From: Qipengyuania pelagi
Lineage (GTDB): Bacteria > Pseudomonadota > Alphaproteobacteria > Sphingomonadales > Sphingomonadaceae
Direction: 5' to 3'
Length of the DNA stretch: 54,282 bases
Assembly (NCBI RefSeq): GCF_009827295.1
Contig: NZ_WTYD01000005.1
Location: forward strand, 1-54,282
A model generated the notes under the pieces. The model did no database searches, was not told the DNA's origin, and saw nothing but the letters and a program-made list of their open reading frames with translations. Shown here piece after piece: positions 26,920 through 34,825 of this stretch (position 1 is the stretch's first letter; every line of letters begins with the position of its first letter). The position numbers and the translations under genes were made by a program.

Positions 26920-27770
26920 GCTGGCATTCGAGCTTTGCTTTGGGCCTGGCCGGGGGCAGGATATTCGGCGAGCCAATCGCGCGCCTCGTCCACCGCCGCG
27001 AGGAAGCCTTCACGCAAATCCTGTAGCGCGAGTATGTCCGCCGAGCGGCCCCATTCATCCATGAACACTTTCTTATATTCGAGCGTGATCACACAAGCGG
27101 CATCGCCGTATTTGGCGTGAAGCCATTCAGGGAAATGCCCGCCATCCTTCCAGCGAATATTCGTGCCCACCTCGAGCGTCCGGCCATTTAGCGGATGCGA
27201 GCGCAGGGCATCGCCGAACCTCTCGAGAAGCCCCCCGAAGATATCCTTGTCTAACGTAGTAGCCCCCAGATCGATATCGGGGCTGAGTTGCGGATCATCT
27301 GGCTCCGCATCGCGACCTGCTCGCCGATGGTTGTAGCTGTGCACGTCGAGCACGAGGATCCGCCCATGAGCCTCGATCATCTCATCCACGCACCGAGCGA
27401 CCTGATCGTAGAATTGCCGGTGAAGCCTTAGGGAAAGTTCCTTCTCCCTCTCAGGCATGTCGGGCTTCCAGATACGCAGCCCCCAAGTGTCTTCGGGGTT
27501 CGTAGTGACCGCAGTCTCGGACGGGCGGTTCAGGTCGAATTCGAACCGCGACCTATTGGCGCGGATTATAGTGTCGCCAGCGGTAAGGAAAAAATCGGTA
27601 AGGGGGTCTTCTTCTCTAAGTCGATCGGTTTCCCCGATCTCAAGCCATGGCGCGAGCGATCCGCGAATTGTATGCCCTGCATGAATGGCCGCGACGAGCA
27701 CCGGCCCGGGCTGCGTGACGACGTCCCATGGGGCAGTTGTCTTCGACGAGGTGAGTGATGTCTGCTCCAT
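26916..27770 (-). CDS. N-formylglutamate amidohydrolase family protein
   Basis: 284 residues from ATG 27770. The fold is that of N-formylglutamate deformylases (HutG-like zinc amidohydrolases). Likely metal or active residues are in A-A-I-H-A-G-H near the start, the central L-D-V-H-S-Y-N and the late T-L-E-Y-K-K. No histidine-degradation genes are near, so a role on another N-acyl or peptide substrate is likely. A GTG at 27818 could give a longer form. However, a consensus stress promoter at 27779-27803 puts transcription start almost on the ATG at 27770, which favours the shorter form. First gene of the coupled trio. Confidence 0.85.
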   Translation of the reverse strand: MEQTSLTSSKTTAPWDVVTQPGPVLVAAIHAGHTIRGSLAPWLEIGETDRLREEDPLTDFFLTAGDTIIRANRSRFEFDLNRPSETAVTTNPEDTWGLRIWKPDMPEREKELSLRLHRQFYDQVARCVDEMIEAHGRILVLDVHSYNHRRAGRDAEPDDPQLSPDIDLGATTLDKDIFGGLLERFGDALRSHPLNGRTLEVGTNIRWKDGGHFPEWLHAKYGDAACVITLEYKKVFMDEWGRSADILALQDLREGFLAAVDEARDWLAEYPAPGQAQSKARMPA

Positions 27771-27778
27771 GCGTGCCC

Positions 27779-27803
27779 AACGGACCCATGCTATAGGGGT
27801 TCC
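27779..27803 (-). promoter_or_regulatory. EcfG-type general stress promoter (GGAAC-N16-CGTT)
   Basis: On the minus strand GGAAC, 16 bases and CGTT match the alphaproteobacterial EcfG (PhyR/NepR-controlled) consensus exactly. The -10 box ends 9 bases before ATG 27770, so transcripts would start within a few bases of the start codon. No Shine-Dalgarno is visible there, in keeping with leaderless translation. It should drive the amidohydrolase/QEGLA/ATP-grasp operon. Confidence 0.7.
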
Positions 27804-28166
27804 TACTGGCTCCGCCACCGCCGGATCAGGACAGAGGACACCCTAACCCCGCATTGCCTTCGAGGTACATATGGGAGCGGGCAACCACAAAGTAAGCCAG
27901 GCAATCAAATCGATATGATGGCGGATTGCCGTTGCGGCCCAAGATCGTCAGGAGGATAACTTAGTGAACTCGGGAGTTATCTTCCGTTCTTCAATCGTAG
28001 CGTCCGATCGAAATGCAGATATCGCATGACGACAAAGCGTCTAAGGAATCCTGCCCCGACAGACGCCAAGAGATAATTTACGGGTGCACGCTTTCGACGC
28101 TTATCGGCTAGGCGAAAAATACGCGCATATTAGCCCGATCACAGCGATGCGCTCAGTGCTTCCTGA
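27804..28166. other. 363-base intergenic stretch
   Basis: No coding frame is supported. It contains a weak inverted repeat, GATAACT (27955-27961) with AGTTATC (27975-27981), 13 bases apart. Otherwise I see nothing in it. Confidence 0.5.
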
Positions 28167-28391
28167 TTAGTCTTCCGTGCTTTCGTTTGGCTTACCTATC
28201 AGCCAGACCCCCGTTTTGCCGACCAGTTCCATAGAGCAGACAGGTCTTCCGTTTTCGTAAAGGTCGGCCTTGGTCCCGCTCGCGACCTTCTTCGCCTTGT
28301 CCAGCGCTCCAGCAATTGAAACGCTATCGAAAGCGATCTCTTCGCGCGCCGCAGAACGTTGGTCCCAAGAATGCAGAACGTAGTGACTCAT
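28167..28391 (-). CDS. small conserved protein, paralogue A
   Basis: 74 residues from ATG 28391, which has GAGG a short way upstream. It shares with the protein at 44958-45191 the runs S-I-A-G-A-L-D-K-A-K, A-D-L-Y-E-x-G, C-S-M-E-L-V and T-G-V-W-L-x-G-K-P, more than half of all positions. Strand, helix, strand, strand layout with no membrane segment. Function unknown. The paralogue is coupled to a KGG-type stress protein, so a stress role is plausible. Upstream of this copy only a possible trace of such a partner remains. Confidence 0.75.
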   Translation of the reverse strand: MSHYVLHSWDQRSAAREEIAFDSVSIAGALDKAKKVASGTKADLYENGRPVCSMELVGKTGVWLIGKPNESTED

Positions 28392-28775
28392 CAGCAACCT
28401 CACTTCTGAAATTGATTTCCGGCCCCCGTCCTTGCCTTTTAAATATCCGCTTTCCGGCGACGAAACGTAATCCACGCTCTTGGCGCACCGTTTCCCCGCC
28501 TCAACGGCCGAGCTTAAAATATCATTTGCACTCACTACGGCAAAGGCAATGGCTGTTAAACGGTCGCATGACGGGAACCATTGGTCGCACACGATCAAGA
28601 GCGAGCCGCAAGTAAACGCACAATGGCCCTCTTAGCCCACTTGTTGAACGTCCTGTCTGACAGGGGCCACGAGTTCCGGATCAACATTCAATCAAAGGCA
28701 TTTCTTGCCGTAGCACCGGCCCGTTCTCGATGTGCTTTCGGGTAGTCTGGTGTGTTTCAGCAAAGGAGTGGCACA
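28392..28775. other. 384-base intergenic stretch with a possible remnant
   Basis: On the minus strand, just before the small gene, an open stretch reads G-K-D-G-G-R-K-S-I-S-E, which loosely resembles the C-terminus of the KGG-type protein at 45191-45412 (G-Q-G-G-K-K-S-S-S-E). It may be a decayed copy of that partner. A 13-base palindrome, CCTGTC-T-GACAGG, lies at 28652-28664, upstream of the PRC-barrel gene. Confidence 0.35.
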
Positions 28776-29141
28776 ATGCATACTGAAGCAGAAAAGAATT
28801 CCGCTGTTATTTCGAGTGATCGCGTCGAAGGTACAGCCGTCTTTGATCGCGGCGGGAAAAACATCGGCCACGTAGATCACGTATTGATCGAGAAGCGCGG
28901 TGGACAGGCAACAGAAGCAGTTTTGTCGGTCGGCGGTTTCCTGGGAATGGGTGATGAGAAGCACTGCGTCCCTTGGTCGAAGCTCGATTATGATACCGAC
29001 CTTGGTGGCTACCACCTTAACATCGACGAAGATGCCCTTCGCGAAGGGCCGCGCTTCACTTCCGAGGAACGACACAAGACCTACGACGATAATTTCCGGT
29101 CTGGCGTTCACAAATACTATGAAACAGCGCAGGTAGCTTAG
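28776..29141 (+). CDS. PRC-barrel domain protein
   Basis: 121 residues with one PRC-barrel domain (about 18-90: R-V-E-G-T-A-V-F-D-R-G-G-K-N-I-G-H-V, then V-L-S-V-G-G-F-L-G-M-G and V-P-W-S-K-L). PRC-barrel domains mediate protein or RNA contacts; single-domain forms in alphaproteobacteria are commonly stress-linked. AAAGGAG precedes the ATG at proper spacing. Single gene followed by a strong hairpin. No signal peptide or membrane segment. Confidence 0.88.
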   Translation: MHTEAEKNSAVISSDRVEGTAVFDRGGKNIGHVDHVLIEKRGGQATEAVLSVGGFLGMGDEKHCVPWSKLDYDTDLGGYHLNIDEDALREGPRFTSEERHKTYDDNFRSGVHKYYETAQVA

Positions 29142-29154
29142 CGCTATGAGCATT

Positions 29155-29182
29155 GGGGGCCCGGCTTGACTGTCGGGCCCCC
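29155..29182 (+). terminator. GC-rich hairpin after the PRC-barrel gene
   Basis: GGGGGCCCG (29155-29163) pairs perfectly with CGGGCCCCC (29174-29182) over a 10-base loop, 13 bases after the stop. Only TT follows, so it lacks a proper U-run. It still is the most likely 3' end signal for the gene. Confidence 0.55.
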
Positions 29183-29275
29183 TTGCAACTGTCTCCCCAA
29201 GATGCGACCGCCGGTACAGTCCTGTTGCGGGGGCTCAGTTCTTGCCCCCATTCCGAATATCAGAGAGACGAATGA

Positions 29276-29494
29276 TCACATCATCGGTTTTCCGCCGGTG
29301 ACGGCGATTGTAGCTCCCGAAATGTAGCTTGTTTCATCGCTCGCCAGCATGACGTATGGCGGCGCAAGTTCGGCGGGCTGCGCGGGGCGGTCAAGCGGAT
29401 AATCCTTGCCGAATTCAGCAACATCCTCTTCCGGCATCGCGTCGAGGGAAAAAGCGGTCTCCAAAACCGGCCCGGACGCGATGCAGTTCACCCG
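29276..29494 (-). pseudogene. C-terminal fragment of an SDR, partial duplicate of 46241-47110
   Basis: Seventy-odd codons match the end of the intact SDR at 46241-47110 almost residue for residue (M-P-E-E-D-V-A-E-F-G-K-D-Y-P-L, A-S-Y/T-S-Y-I-S-G-A-T-I-A-V-T-G-G-K-P-M). DNA similarity is high from 29276 to about 29494 and stops abruptly at CACCCG. The frame runs on to 29638, but the extra part is not SDR. The Rossmann fold and catalytic Tyr-Lys are missing, so it is non-functional. The remaining 88 bases up to the exchanger gene are unassigned. Confidence 0.8.
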
Positions 29495-29582
29495 TAGCGG
29501 CCTCGTGACTGTCGATCGACATCTTTGGCATCGCCTTCTCCGCCACGGGATTGGACAGCTGGGCTCTACAATCGTCGGAAAG

Positions 29583-30623
29583 TCATTCGGCAAAGGCGCC
29601 GCCCAGGATCGCCGCCAATCCCGCACTATAGGCGACAAGCACGGCGATTGAATCGTAGCCCATGCGGAGCATGGCCTTGTTCCGCCGTTCGAGCAGGCCG
29701 ATCAGGACCAGCATGGTCAGTAATATGCCGAGGAGCGCGGCCACCATCGCGCTGCGATCGACCTGATTGAGTACGAGCGGCCCCGCCGCCAAGATATCGA
29801 TCAGCAGGACCAGTGTCACATCGAACATGTTGCCGCCCAGTATATCGCCAATAGCCAATTCCACACGGCGGATGCGAACCGCGGCAATTGCCGTGCTGAG
29901 TTCGGGCAGTGACGTGGCGAAGGCGAGCAGGGTCAGGCCCATCACTCCGGTATCGGTACCCGTTTGTTCGGCCATCCCCTCCGCCGCCAATGTCACGAGT
30001 GTGCCGCCTGCACAGATCAGCACGGCTGCTGTTACGGTGACGCCGACAAGTCGGGCATTGGAAAGCTCAGAAGGGGCTTCTTCTTGTCGATCCACCTCCG
30101 GCAAGGCTTCCGGCGTCCAGCCTCTCGAAGAGACGCTCCTCCCTAACCGCCAGAGGCACAAAAGATAGGTTGTGGCGGTCAGCACCGGGAAGAAGCCGAC
30201 CCCGATGCCCCATAATTCCCAGTCGCCCACCATCACGCCCAGCGCCACGAGCACCAGAAGCACGATGCTGACTGCCGCGTTGAGCATAACGCGCGGCCCC
30301 GGCACCATACTGGTCAGCGCATTTTTGCCCACGAACAGATCAGCCAGCGCGATGACGACCACCTGAAAGGCGACCCCGCCGACGAGATTATTGACCGCCA
30401 TGCGCGGATTGTCGGAGATTACCGCGACGCTGGTGGTGGTGATTTCGGGCAACGAAGTCACCGCGCCCAGCAAGATGACGCCGATAGTCGCCTGTCCGAT
30501 GCCACTCCGCTGCGATATCGTGTCGGCATAGCCCGCCAGCCGTGCTCCGGCGAACCAGACGAGCACGGCTCCGGTCAGGAACAGCGGGACGAGCGCGAAC
30601 AGAGACAAGCCAGCAAGGCTCAT
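29583..30623 (-). CDS. sodium/calcium exchanger family (CaCA) antiporter
   Basis: 346 residues, ten or eleven membrane segments. The two inverted alpha repeats carry G-A-V-T-S-L-P-E-I-T-T-T and F-A-T-S-L-P-E-L-S-T-A, whose glutamates bind the cation. A cytoplasmic loop (about 175-210) separates the halves. It probably exchanges Ca2+ for Na+ or H+. ATG 30623 follows the previous stop by one base; an in-frame TTG at 30635 would overlap it. Last gene of the transpeptidase/Pcm/ZIP-like/exchanger operon. Confidence 0.88.
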   Translation of the reverse strand: MSLAGLSLFALVPLFLTGAVLVWFAGARLAGYADTISQRSGIGQATIGVILLGAVTSLPEITTTSVAVISDNPRMAVNNLVGGVAFQVVVIALADLFVGKNALTSMVPGPRVMLNAAVSIVLLVLVALGVMVGDWELWGIGVGFFPVLTATTYLLCLWRLGRSVSSRGWTPEALPEVDRQEEAPSELSNARLVGVTVTAAVLICAGGTLVTLAAEGMAEQTGTDTGVMGLTLLAFATSLPELSTAIAAVRIRRVELAIGDILGGNMFDVTLVLLIDILAAGPLVLNQVDRSAMVAALLGILLTMLVLIGLLERRNKAMLRMGYDSIAVLVAYSAGLAAILGGAFAE

Positions 30624-30624
30624 G

Positions 30625-31368
30625 TCACTGTCCAAGATAAGCCGAAGTCAACAGGAGTGCTCCGAAGCCCAGTGCGAAGGACGGGCTCGATATACGGCGC
30701 TTAGCCTTGGGCTGGTCGGCTTCGGGCACGATATCCTCGATCGTCGCGGTCAGTAGCAGGCCCGCGAACACAGCGAGCACGAAGCCCGTCAGCACATCCC
30801 CCGCTCCGGCCAACACGGTATACCCCGCGAACGCACCGATCACCGGAAGCAGCGGATAGATCGCCAGCGCGCTTAGCCGGTGCCTGCGCGTAATCTTTGC
30901 CGAGCGGAAATTCGCAGCGATGGCGAAGCCACCCGGCAAGTTGCCCGCCACTTGAGACAGGGCCAGCAGCAGCCCCAGTTCGCGCGCCACCGCTCCCCCG
31001 CCGCCGGTCATCAGTCCATCGGTCAGCAAGTCAACGCCCACTGCGGCATAGGCCCCCCAAGTGGTCGCACGGCCTGCGGCGCTACCCATTCGGTCGCGGA
31101 TCTTTCGTGTGGCTTTGGCGATACTTGCGGAGCAGATTGCCCCGACGATCAGCGCCACGACCAACAGCCAGGTCTCGATCCGCTCCTGCGAACGCGGGAT
31201 GAGCTCAATTGCGGCAACCGCGGTGGCGATCCCAGCAGCGGCATGGAGCGCGCCGCCGACCAGCCATTCGGGCGGCTTGCGCCACTCGGCCAGCGCAACG
31301 CCAAGAAGATTACCCAGCGAAGGCAGCAGCGCGAGAGCGAGTACCGCAAGAAGGCCAGAAGACTCCAT
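30625..31368 (-). CDS. ZIP-like divalent metal transporter
   Basis: 247 residues, about eight membrane segments. ZIP-like phrases are A-L-H-A-A-A-G-I-A, G-V-D-L-L-T-D-G-L-M-T-G-G and N-L-P-G-G-F-A-I-A. The histidines usually found in the metal-binding helices 4 and 5 are partly replaced (D-L-L-T-D-G, and no H-x-x-x-E), so transport specificity could differ from zinc importers. It lies 12 bases after the damaged pcm gene and 1 base before the exchanger start. Two cation transporters side by side suggest ion homeostasis under stress. Confidence 0.72.
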   Translation of the reverse strand: MESSGLLAVLALALLPSLGNLLGVALAEWRKPPEWLVGGALHAAAGIATAVAAIELIPRSQERIETWLLVVALIVGAICSASIAKATRKIRDRMGSAAGRATTWGAYAAVGVDLLTDGLMTGGGGAVARELGLLLALSQVAGNLPGGFAIAANFRSAKITRRHRLSALAIYPLLPVIGAFAGYTVLAGAGDVLTGFVLAVFAGLLLTATIEDIVPEADQPKAKRRISSPSFALGFGALLLTSAYLGQ

Positions 31369-31380
31369 ACTGTCAGCGGA

Positions 31381-31794
31381 TCACCGCTTGAGCGCGTCCG
31401 GCACGCTATCGAACCGCACCGCCACCAAAATCGCGTCGAAGGACGCCTCGTTCGGCAGACCCTTCAGACCATCTCCCGTAATGATCTCGCAATCGTCGTA
31501 GGCCAACTCCCTAATCCGCGCCGCCGCCTGCCTTGCCAGCGCCTCGTGCCACTTGATCGCATGGACCTGCCCAGCAGGGCGGGAGAGGACGGCTGCGGCA
31601 TAACCCGTTACCGCCCCGACCTCGAGCAATCGGTCGTCTGCCCCGACTTCCCCCCCATCCATCCGGTGATCGACGTAGGTTTCGCGCGGGGCTTTGGCAA
31701 AGGCGGACAGAAACGCCTCGTCGCGAAAGCCGCGCGCGGCAATCTGGTTGCGGTTGATCAACTGGCGCCGGTCAGCATAGTCGGTGCCGCTCAC
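31381..31794 (-). pseudogene. pcm: protein-L-isoaspartate O-methyltransferase, internally deleted and C-truncated
   Basis: 137 residues against a usual ~215. The start (R-R-Q-L-I-N-R-N-Q-I-A-A-R-G, then A-P-R-E-T-Y-V) and the SAM region (L-L-E-V-G-A-V-T-G-Y-A-A-A-V-L-S) are recognisable Pcm. About 30 residues between them, containing the substrate-binding T-I-S-Q-P-Y segment, are missing in frame. The C-terminal ~70 residues after F-D-A-I-L-V-A are also absent. It should not repair isoaspartate. Translation is still coupled to the transpeptidase gene (GTGA overlap), so it may be expressed as a relic. Confidence 0.72.
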
Positions 31795-32834
31795 GATGCA
31801 CCTCCAGCTTGGTTAGCGAACACCACGCGCGTCCCCTGGCGCACCGCATCCGCCAGTTCCTTCGCATCCCAGTTGGTAAGTCTTACGCATCCATGGCTGG
31901 CGGTCTTGCCGATCAGTTGCGGGTCGGGCGATCCGTGGATGCCATATCCGGGTTTGCTCAGATCGATCCAAATGCCGCCCACCGGATTGTTCGGCCCGGG
32001 CGGGACGATCAGCGTTTCGTCGGGACCCCATTCGCGCCCGCTCGGATCGAAGGTATAGTTTGCATCGGGCGCTACCGCGACCACCTCCATCGAACCGGAG
32101 GGGCTGGGAAATTGCGCGCTGCCCACCGTCGCGGGATAACTGGCAAGGATATTGCCCCGCTCGTCGAAAGCGACGACCGAATTGTCCGACTTGCGGACCT
32201 CAATCCGGGCGACCTGCGAAGGAAGTGTTTCCTCTCGATGCGCAACAATAGTGATCCGCGTCCCCACGCGGCTGAAATCGGCCTCGGGATTGAGCGCCCG
32301 AAGCAGGTCCTGATCCATATGGAACCGGTCTGCGATCAGCTCCTGCGGCGAGGTCCAGCCAACACGCTCCAGCGCTGCCATTGCCGACATAGCGTCGGGC
32401 ACACGAAAGAACGGTCCGTCCACGTCGTCGCGCGTGATCGTGTAGGTCTGGAAAATCTCACCGCCCTGCGAGTTTATCAGTGATCGCATAAGCTGCGGAT
32501 CGATGCTTCCCTCGGCAGGAAGCCCGCGGGCTCGTCGGAAATGCTGGATCGCCCGCATCGTGTTGCCGCCCATGAGACCATCGATCACGCCGGGCGAATG
32601 GCGGCTCCGATCGAGCATAACCTGCGCGGCAAGCACTACGCGCGAACGAGCGCCAGAAAATGCCGTTTCCGGCACCGAGGGTGGGATTTTCAGATCAAGA
32701 CTTTCGCTTTGTGTCGTCTCGATACCCGCTTCGGCATCGGTTGTTGACTGGGCCGGCGATACCGAGGGAACACAGAGAAGCGCGGTGGCGATCAACACCA
32801 CCAAGATACGGTCAATAAGAAGAAATCCAGGCAT
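31791..32834 (-). CDS. L,D-transpeptidase (YkuD) with peptidoglycan-binding domain
   Basis: 347 residues: signal peptide (about 1-28), a peptidoglycan-binding module (V-I-D-G-L-M-G-G-N-T-M-R-A-I-Q-H-F), and a C-terminal YkuD domain with H-G-S-P-D and the catalytic S-H-G-C-V-R-L (Cys about 316). It makes 3-3 crosslinks or attaches proteins to peptidoglycan in the periplasm. ATG 32834 lies only 9 bases after a GGAAC-N17-AGTT element, so its transcript may be leaderless. First gene of a four-gene operon continuing to the exchanger at 29583. Confidence 0.9.
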   Translation of the reverse strand: MPGFLLIDRILVVLIATALLCVPSVSPAQSTTDAEAGIETTQSESLDLKIPPSVPETAFSGARSRVVLAAQVMLDRSRHSPGVIDGLMGGNTMRAIQHFRRARGLPAEGSIDPQLMRSLINSQGGEIFQTYTITRDDVDGPFFRVPDAMSAMAALERVGWTSPQELIADRFHMDQDLLRALNPEADFSRVGTRITIVAHREETLPSQVARIEVRKSDNSVVAFDERGNILASYPATVGSAQFPSPSGSMEVVAVAPDANYTFDPSGREWGPDETLIVPPGPNNPVGGIWIDLSKPGYGIHGSPDPQLIGKTASHGCVRLTNWDAKELADAVRQGTRVVFANQAGGAS

Positions 32835-32842
32835 GGTTGACT

Positions 32843-32868
32843 AACTGGGCTGCCTGCGCGGATGTTCC
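32843..32868 (-). promoter_or_regulatory. EcfG-like promoter candidate (GGAAC-N17-AGTT)
   Basis: One mismatch from the GGAAC-N16/17-CGTT consensus. The -10 box ends 9 bases before the transpeptidase ATG at 32834, similar to the spacing at 27779-27803. It sits in the 37-base gap after the sorbosone-dehydrogenase-like gene. Confidence 0.5.
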
Positions 32869-32871
32869 GAT

Positions 32872-34359
32872 CTACTCAATCCCGAAAAGGCTGTTGAGCG
32901 TACGATTTGATATTTGAACCAAGGGCGCGCATCCAATGCACGCAAGCGCCATCCCGGTTTCGGGCGGCGCTACCAAACGGAGTTTCCTGGTGGTGGGCGC
33001 TGTGGACGGCGGCCGTGGGTCGCCAGGCAACTGGGTTGTGTCTCCCGAGGAGTTACGGCGTGCTGCACCGCGTGGGGCGATACGCCAAACGGTGTTCGAC
33101 ACATCATCCGCGACATATAGTACACCACGCGCCTCATCGTACGTCACGCCCACGGGGCGCCCCCTCGCGTGCCCGTCTTTCAAAAAACCTGTGAGCAGAT
33201 CGATGGGTTCGCCGCTCGGGCGCCCGCCGCGGAAAGGGACGAAGACGACTTTATAGCCCGACGGATCGGCTCGATTCCAGCTTCCGTGCATCCCGACGAA
33301 CGCGCCTTCGGCGAACCGGCCACCCAAACCCCCGTCGGTGGTGAAATCGACACCTAGTGCAGCTACATGCGAGCCTAGCGCGTAGTCGGGCACAACGGCC
33401 TTGTTCACCAGGTCGGGCCTCGCCGGCTTGATCCTCGGATCGACGTTCTGGCCGTAGTAACTGTAGGGCCAGCCATAAAAGGCACCGTCGCGTACGGAAG
33501 TCAGATAATCGGGGACGAGTTGCGGCCCGAGTTCGTCGCGCTCGTTGACGACCGCCCAAAGCTGCTCGTTCCACGGGTCGAAGGCGAGTGCGGTCGGGTT
33601 GCGGATGCCGGAAGCGAATATCCGACTGGCACCCGTTTCGCGGTCTATCTCCCATATGACCGCACGGTCCTCTTCGACATCCATGCCGCGTTCGCCGACA
33701 TTGCTGTTCGAGCCGATGCCCACATAAAGCTTCGAGCCATCGGGGCTGGCGGTCATCGCCTTGGTCCAGTGGTGATTGATTTTCGCGGGAAGCTTTGTGA
33801 CTTCGGTACCAGACCCCGCGATTCTGGTGGCTCCTTCGGTATATTCGAAGCTTACCAGATTACCCTGATTGGCTACGTAGAGCGTGCCATCGACCAAGGC
33901 CAAGCCATAGGGAGCGTCAAGACCTTCGATAAAAGTGGTCTGGAGATCGGTTTGCCCATCGCCGTCCTCATCACGCAGCAGGGTTAGCCGGTCCCCGCCT
34001 TCGACCGGGCTTTTGCCGCGCTTCTTTATCCAGCCAGCGATAACATCCTTGGGCCTCAACTTTGGCGCCTTGCCGCCAGAACCCTCGGCGACCAGAATGT
34101 CCCCATTGGGCAGCACGAGCGTCTGCCGTGGAATCTTCAGATCCTGTGCAATGGCGGAAACAGTGTACCCCTCGGGTACGATGGGTAGTTCGCCCCCCCA
34201 TCCTTCCGGCGTTGGAATTTCCATCTCCGGCACGAGAGCATCGTTCTGTTCGGGAAGCTCGGGCTGGTCACCGGTCTGATCGAGATCGGGATCGCTGCCG
34301 ACCTGGCAGGCGGCAAGCGCGATTGTCAGCGGCAAGACGAGATGGGCTAAGCGGTTCAT
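32872..34359 (-). CDS. sorbosone dehydrogenase family (PQQ-type glucose/sorbosone dehydrogenase) lipoprotein
   Basis: 495 residues. A lipoprotein signal ends in A-L-A-A-C (Cys18). A six-bladed beta-propeller of the GSDH/sorbosone family follows (L-V-A-E-G-S-G-G, N-H-H-W-T-K-A-M, G-I-R-N-P-T-A-L-A-F-D, M-H-G-S-W-N-R, then Y-V-A-D-D-V-S-N-T-V-W-R-I). PQQ-dependent members oxidise sugars and pass electrons to the respiratory chain. ATG 34359 overlaps the upstream stop in ATGA. After the last blade comes an unusual ~65-residue tail with a C-I-G-C pair, not typical of the family. Last gene of the oxidase operon, hence a possible electron donor. Confidence 0.82.
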   Translation of the reverse strand: MNRLAHLVLPLTIALAACQVGSDPDLDQTGDQPELPEQNDALVPEMEIPTPEGWGGELPIVPEGYTVSAIAQDLKIPRQTLVLPNGDILVAEGSGGKAPKLRPKDVIAGWIKKRGKSPVEGGDRLTLLRDEDGDGQTDLQTTFIEGLDAPYGLALVDGTLYVANQGNLVSFEYTEGATRIAGSGTEVTKLPAKINHHWTKAMTASPDGSKLYVGIGSNSNVGERGMDVEEDRAVIWEIDRETGASRIFASGIRNPTALAFDPWNEQLWAVVNERDELGPQLVPDYLTSVRDGAFYGWPYSYYGQNVDPRIKPARPDLVNKAVVPDYALGSHVAALGVDFTTDGGLGGRFAEGAFVGMHGSWNRADPSGYKVVFVPFRGGRPSGEPIDLLTGFLKDGHARGRPVGVTYDEARGVLYVADDVSNTVWRIAPRGAARRNSSGDTTQLPGDPRPPSTAPTTRKLRLVAPPETGMALACIGCAPLVQISNRTLNSLFGIE

Positions 34360-34790
34360 GCGCGTTTCTCCACCGTCTGGGTGCCGTAAGCGATAAACGC
34401 TGCGATCAGGGCAAGGATCGAGCACAGAATCGAAAGCATAAGTCCCAGAGTGCCAACGGAATGCCAGCCGTCACGAGCGTGCTGGAATGCATTCAGCACA
34501 CCGAGACCGAACATTGCGGCGATGACAATCAGATAGAGCGTACCGCGACCTTTCGCGTGGCGAGCTCGTCCGAAGAAGATGGCGAGCAGTGCCGAGGCGA
34601 GGACCAGGCCCGCGAACAGGTCTGCCCCGGCAATGAGCCAGGACGAGAAGTTGGTCCACTGGATCTCCGCCGTATTCAGATAGGTTATATCGGTAAGTAA
34701 AGCGGCAGGATAAAGCGCCACGGGAAAGGCAAGCAGTATCGCGTGCAAGGGATTTGCAAAAGAACGGGAATTAGTGACTGTGCGATCCAT
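34356..34790 (-). CDS. DUF2231 family membrane protein
   Basis: 144 residues with four membrane segments, beginning N-P-L-H-A-I-L-L-A-F-P-V-A-L-Y as in the DUF2231 family. A later conserved histidine is in N-A-F-Q-H-A-R-D. The start at 34790 has AGGAGA eight bases ahead; an ATG at 34820 is possible. Often found beside oxidase or sugar dehydrogenase genes; it may bind heme, but no function is proven. Coupled to the downstream sorbosone-dehydrogenase-like gene. Confidence 0.78.
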   Translation of the reverse strand: MDRTVTNSRSFANPLHAILLAFPVALYPAALLTDITYLNTAEIQWTNFSSWLIAGADLFAGLVLASALLAIFFGRARHAKGRGTLYLIVIAAMFGLGVLNAFQHARDGWHSVGTLGLMLSILCSILALIAAFIAYGTQTVEKRA

Positions 34791-34825
34791 GCGGGCAATC
34801 TCCTCTTCCGGCTTTGCCACTCTGA

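Noticed and set aside
27955..27981. Inverted repeat GATAACT/AGTTATC as a terminator or operator
   Set aside because: Only 7 AT-rich pairs over a 13-base loop, with no U-run and no gene end close by; it may be chance.
30880..32058. 392-codon open frame on the plus strand
   Set aside because: Antisense to the ZIP-like, Pcm and transpeptidase genes; composition is arginine/histidine-rich shadow sequence.
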